DNA from: Zoogloea sp044344315
Lineage (GTDB): Bacteria; Pseudomonadota; Gammaproteobacteria; Burkholderiales; Rhodocyclaceae
DNA: 64,000 bases
Direction of reading: 5' to 3'
Assembly: GCF_044344315.1 (NCBI RefSeq)
Contig: NZ_JBIJDC010000013.1
Span: 1 to 64,000, forward strand
Each line of letters opens with the position of its first letter. Within the stretch, counting starts at the first letter, position 1. The notes beneath the pieces were generated by a model that saw only the letters and a program-made list of their open reading frames with translations, was not told where the DNA came from and searched no databases. The position numbers and the translations under genes were made by a program. This document shows, piece after piece, positions 62,834 to 64,000 of this stretch.

Positions 62834-64000
62834 TCAGGCGATGGCCTCGCCGTGTTCGCTCAGGTCGAGCCCTTCACTTTCGGTGCGTTCGCCGACACGC
62901 AGGCCCACCAGCCGGTCGATCGCCATCAGCACGATCAGGGTCATGCCACCGCTGTAGACCACGGTGGCGCAGATGCCGGCGAGCTGGGCCAGGGTGTCGC
63001 CGCGCACACCGCCGATGGCCGGGCTGGCCAGCCAGCCGGTGAGCAAGGCCCCGATGATGCCGCCGACGCCGTGGATGCCAAAGGCGTCGAGGGCGTCGTC
63101 ACAGCGCAGCAGGCGCTTCAGCACCGTGGCGCCAAGGTAGCAGCCCACCCCGGCGACGGCGCCGATCAGCAGGGCCGACGCCGGTGTGATGAAGCCCGAG
63201 GCCGGCGTCACCGCCACCAGCCCGCCCACCGCCCCGGAAACCAGCCCGAGGGCGCTGGGGCGGCCGCGCACCAGCCATTCGGTGCCCATCCAAGCCACCG
63301 CTGCCGTGGCCGCCGCCAGCTGGGTGACCAGCATGGCCATGCCCGCCCGGCCATCCGCAGCGAGGCCCGAACCGGCATTGAAACCGAACCAGCCCACCCA
63401 CAGCAGGGCCGCTCCGGTCAGGGTCAGGGCCAGGTTGTAGGGCGTCATGGGCTGACGGCCGTAGCCGCTGCGCGGGCCCACGTACAGGGCGCACACCAGC
63501 CCGGCCACGCCCGCGTTGATATGCACCACCGTTCCGCCGGCGTAATCGAGCGCCCCCAGCACGGCCAGCCAGCCGTCCGGCGCCCACACCCAGTGAGCCA
63601 CCGGGGCATACACCAGCACCGACCATAGGGCCGCAAACAGCAGCACCGCGGCAAACTTCATGCGCTCGGCAAAGGCCCCCGGCACCAGCGCCGTGGTGAT
63701 GATGGCGAAGCTGAGCTGAAACATGGCGAACACCGACTCGGGCACCCCGCCGCTCAAGGCGTCCAGGCTCAGTCCGTCGAGAAACAGGCGGTCCAGCCCG
63801 CCCACGAAGGCCGTGCCCGGGCGCATCGCCAGGCTGTAGCCGACAGCGCACCAGGTCAGGGTCACCACCGCGGCGATGGCGATGGTCTGGGTCATGGTGG
63901 CGAGCACGTTCTTGCGCCGCACCATGCCACCGTAAAACAAGGCCAGGCCCGGCAGGGTCATCAGCAGCACCAGGGCCGTGGCCACCAGCACCCAGGCCGT
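62834..64000 (-). CDS. Ammonium transporter (Amt/MEP/Rh family), 5' part outside window
   Basis: The visible 388 residues carry the signature of Amt channels: TAWVLVATALVLLMTLPGLALFYGGMVR at the edge, FQLSFAIITTALVPGAFAERMKF, the DYAGGTVVHINAGVAGL twin-His region and the second conserved His in DAFGIHGVGGIIGALLTG. The C-terminus is EGLDLSEHGEAIA. The first residues and start codon lie beyond 64000. It conducts ammonium across the inner membrane and is usually controlled by a GlnK protein, which was not found here. Confidence 0.96.
   Translation of the reverse strand, partial: TAWVLVATALVLLMTLPGLALFYGGMVRRKNVLATMTQTIAIAAVVTLTWCAVGYSLAMRPGTAFVGGLDRLFLDGLSLDALSGGVPESVFAMFQLSFAIITTALVPGAFAERMKFAAVLLFAALWSVLVYAPVAHWVWAPDGWLAVLGALDYAGGTVVHINAGVAGLVCALYVGPRSGYGRQPMTPYNLALTLTGAALLWVGWFGFNAGSGLAADGRAGMAMLVTQLAAATAAVAWMGTEWLVRGRPSALGLVSGAVGGLVAVTPASGFITPASALLIGAVAGVGCYLGATVLKRLLRCDDALDAFGIHGVGGIIGALLTGWLASPAIGGVRGDTLAQLAGICATVVYSGGMTLIVLMAIDRLVGLRVGERTESEGLDLSEHGEAIA

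Overview
The window is GC-rich, densely coded bacterial chromosome. The gene set points to a betaproteobacterium, most likely a member of the Rhodocyclales (Zoogloea/Azoarcus/Thauera-like). The evidence is a ybgC-tolQRAB-pal-cpoB-queE-queC block, a RegB/RegA redox pair, NorE/NorF/NorQ accessory genes of denitrification, a phasin (polyhydroxyalkanoate storage), a PEP-CTERM (exosortase) protein, a single-cysteine DksA and an SAH riboswitch in front of metH. The genus assignment is inference from gene content, not a measured similarity.

Layout. 1-1,450: decayed REP-associated transposase and a ParDE toxin-antitoxin pair. 1,446-4,100: orphan amino-acid/amide-type binding protein, copper chaperone PCu(A)C, DUF1232 protein. 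4,087-6,886: hybrid PAS histidine kinase with an OmpR-type regulator. 7,108-16,450: an acyl-CoA catabolic module (acyl-CoA synthetase, EtfB, EtfA, acyl-CoA dehydrogenase, ETF-quinone oxidoreductase, YjcH/ActP-type symporter), with REP-like palindromic elements in three intergenic gaps. 16,710-20,632: methyltransferase, IF-1, cold-shock protein, regB-regA-hslR. 20,651-30,694: a minus-strand run of AEC transporter, hslU, hslV, a double STAS protein, a metal-ABC importer with an outer-membrane protein, a DUF2946-like protein, a CobW GTPase and dksA. 31,004-38,706: Tol-Pal envelope machine, queuosine precursor genes and a YedE-type transporter. 38,747-39,470: two tRNA-Lys genes (TTT and CTT) behind a strong promoter and a second infA. 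39,532-45,880: kinase pseudogene, phasin, two diguanylate cyclases, SMUG1-like glycosylase, AmpG-like permease and small genes. 46,028-47,687: norEFQ. 47,784-48,446: PEP-CTERM protein. 48,960-52,809: metH under an SAH riboswitch. 53,245-61,733: a DUF805-glutaredoxin fusion followed by a tightly overlapping lipid operon. 61,940-62,414: long inverted repeat. 62,472-64,000: small hypothetical gene and an ammonium transporter cut by the window edge.

How genes work together. The acyl-CoA block carries a fatty or short-chain acid from activation through the first oxidation and on to quinone via ETF and ETF-QO. The dksA-cobW-metal ABC block looks like a metal-allocation locus. The operon at 54,572-61,733 encodes lysophosphatidate acyltransferase, CDP-diacylglycerol synthase, a CDP-alcohol phosphatidyltransferase with two Asp-to-Asn changes in its signature, a PAP2/dual-specificity phosphatase fusion and a hydrolase/methyltransferase fusion. 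It reads as a self-contained pathway for a phospholipid whose identity is unknown, and it is the best candidate here for an undescribed system.
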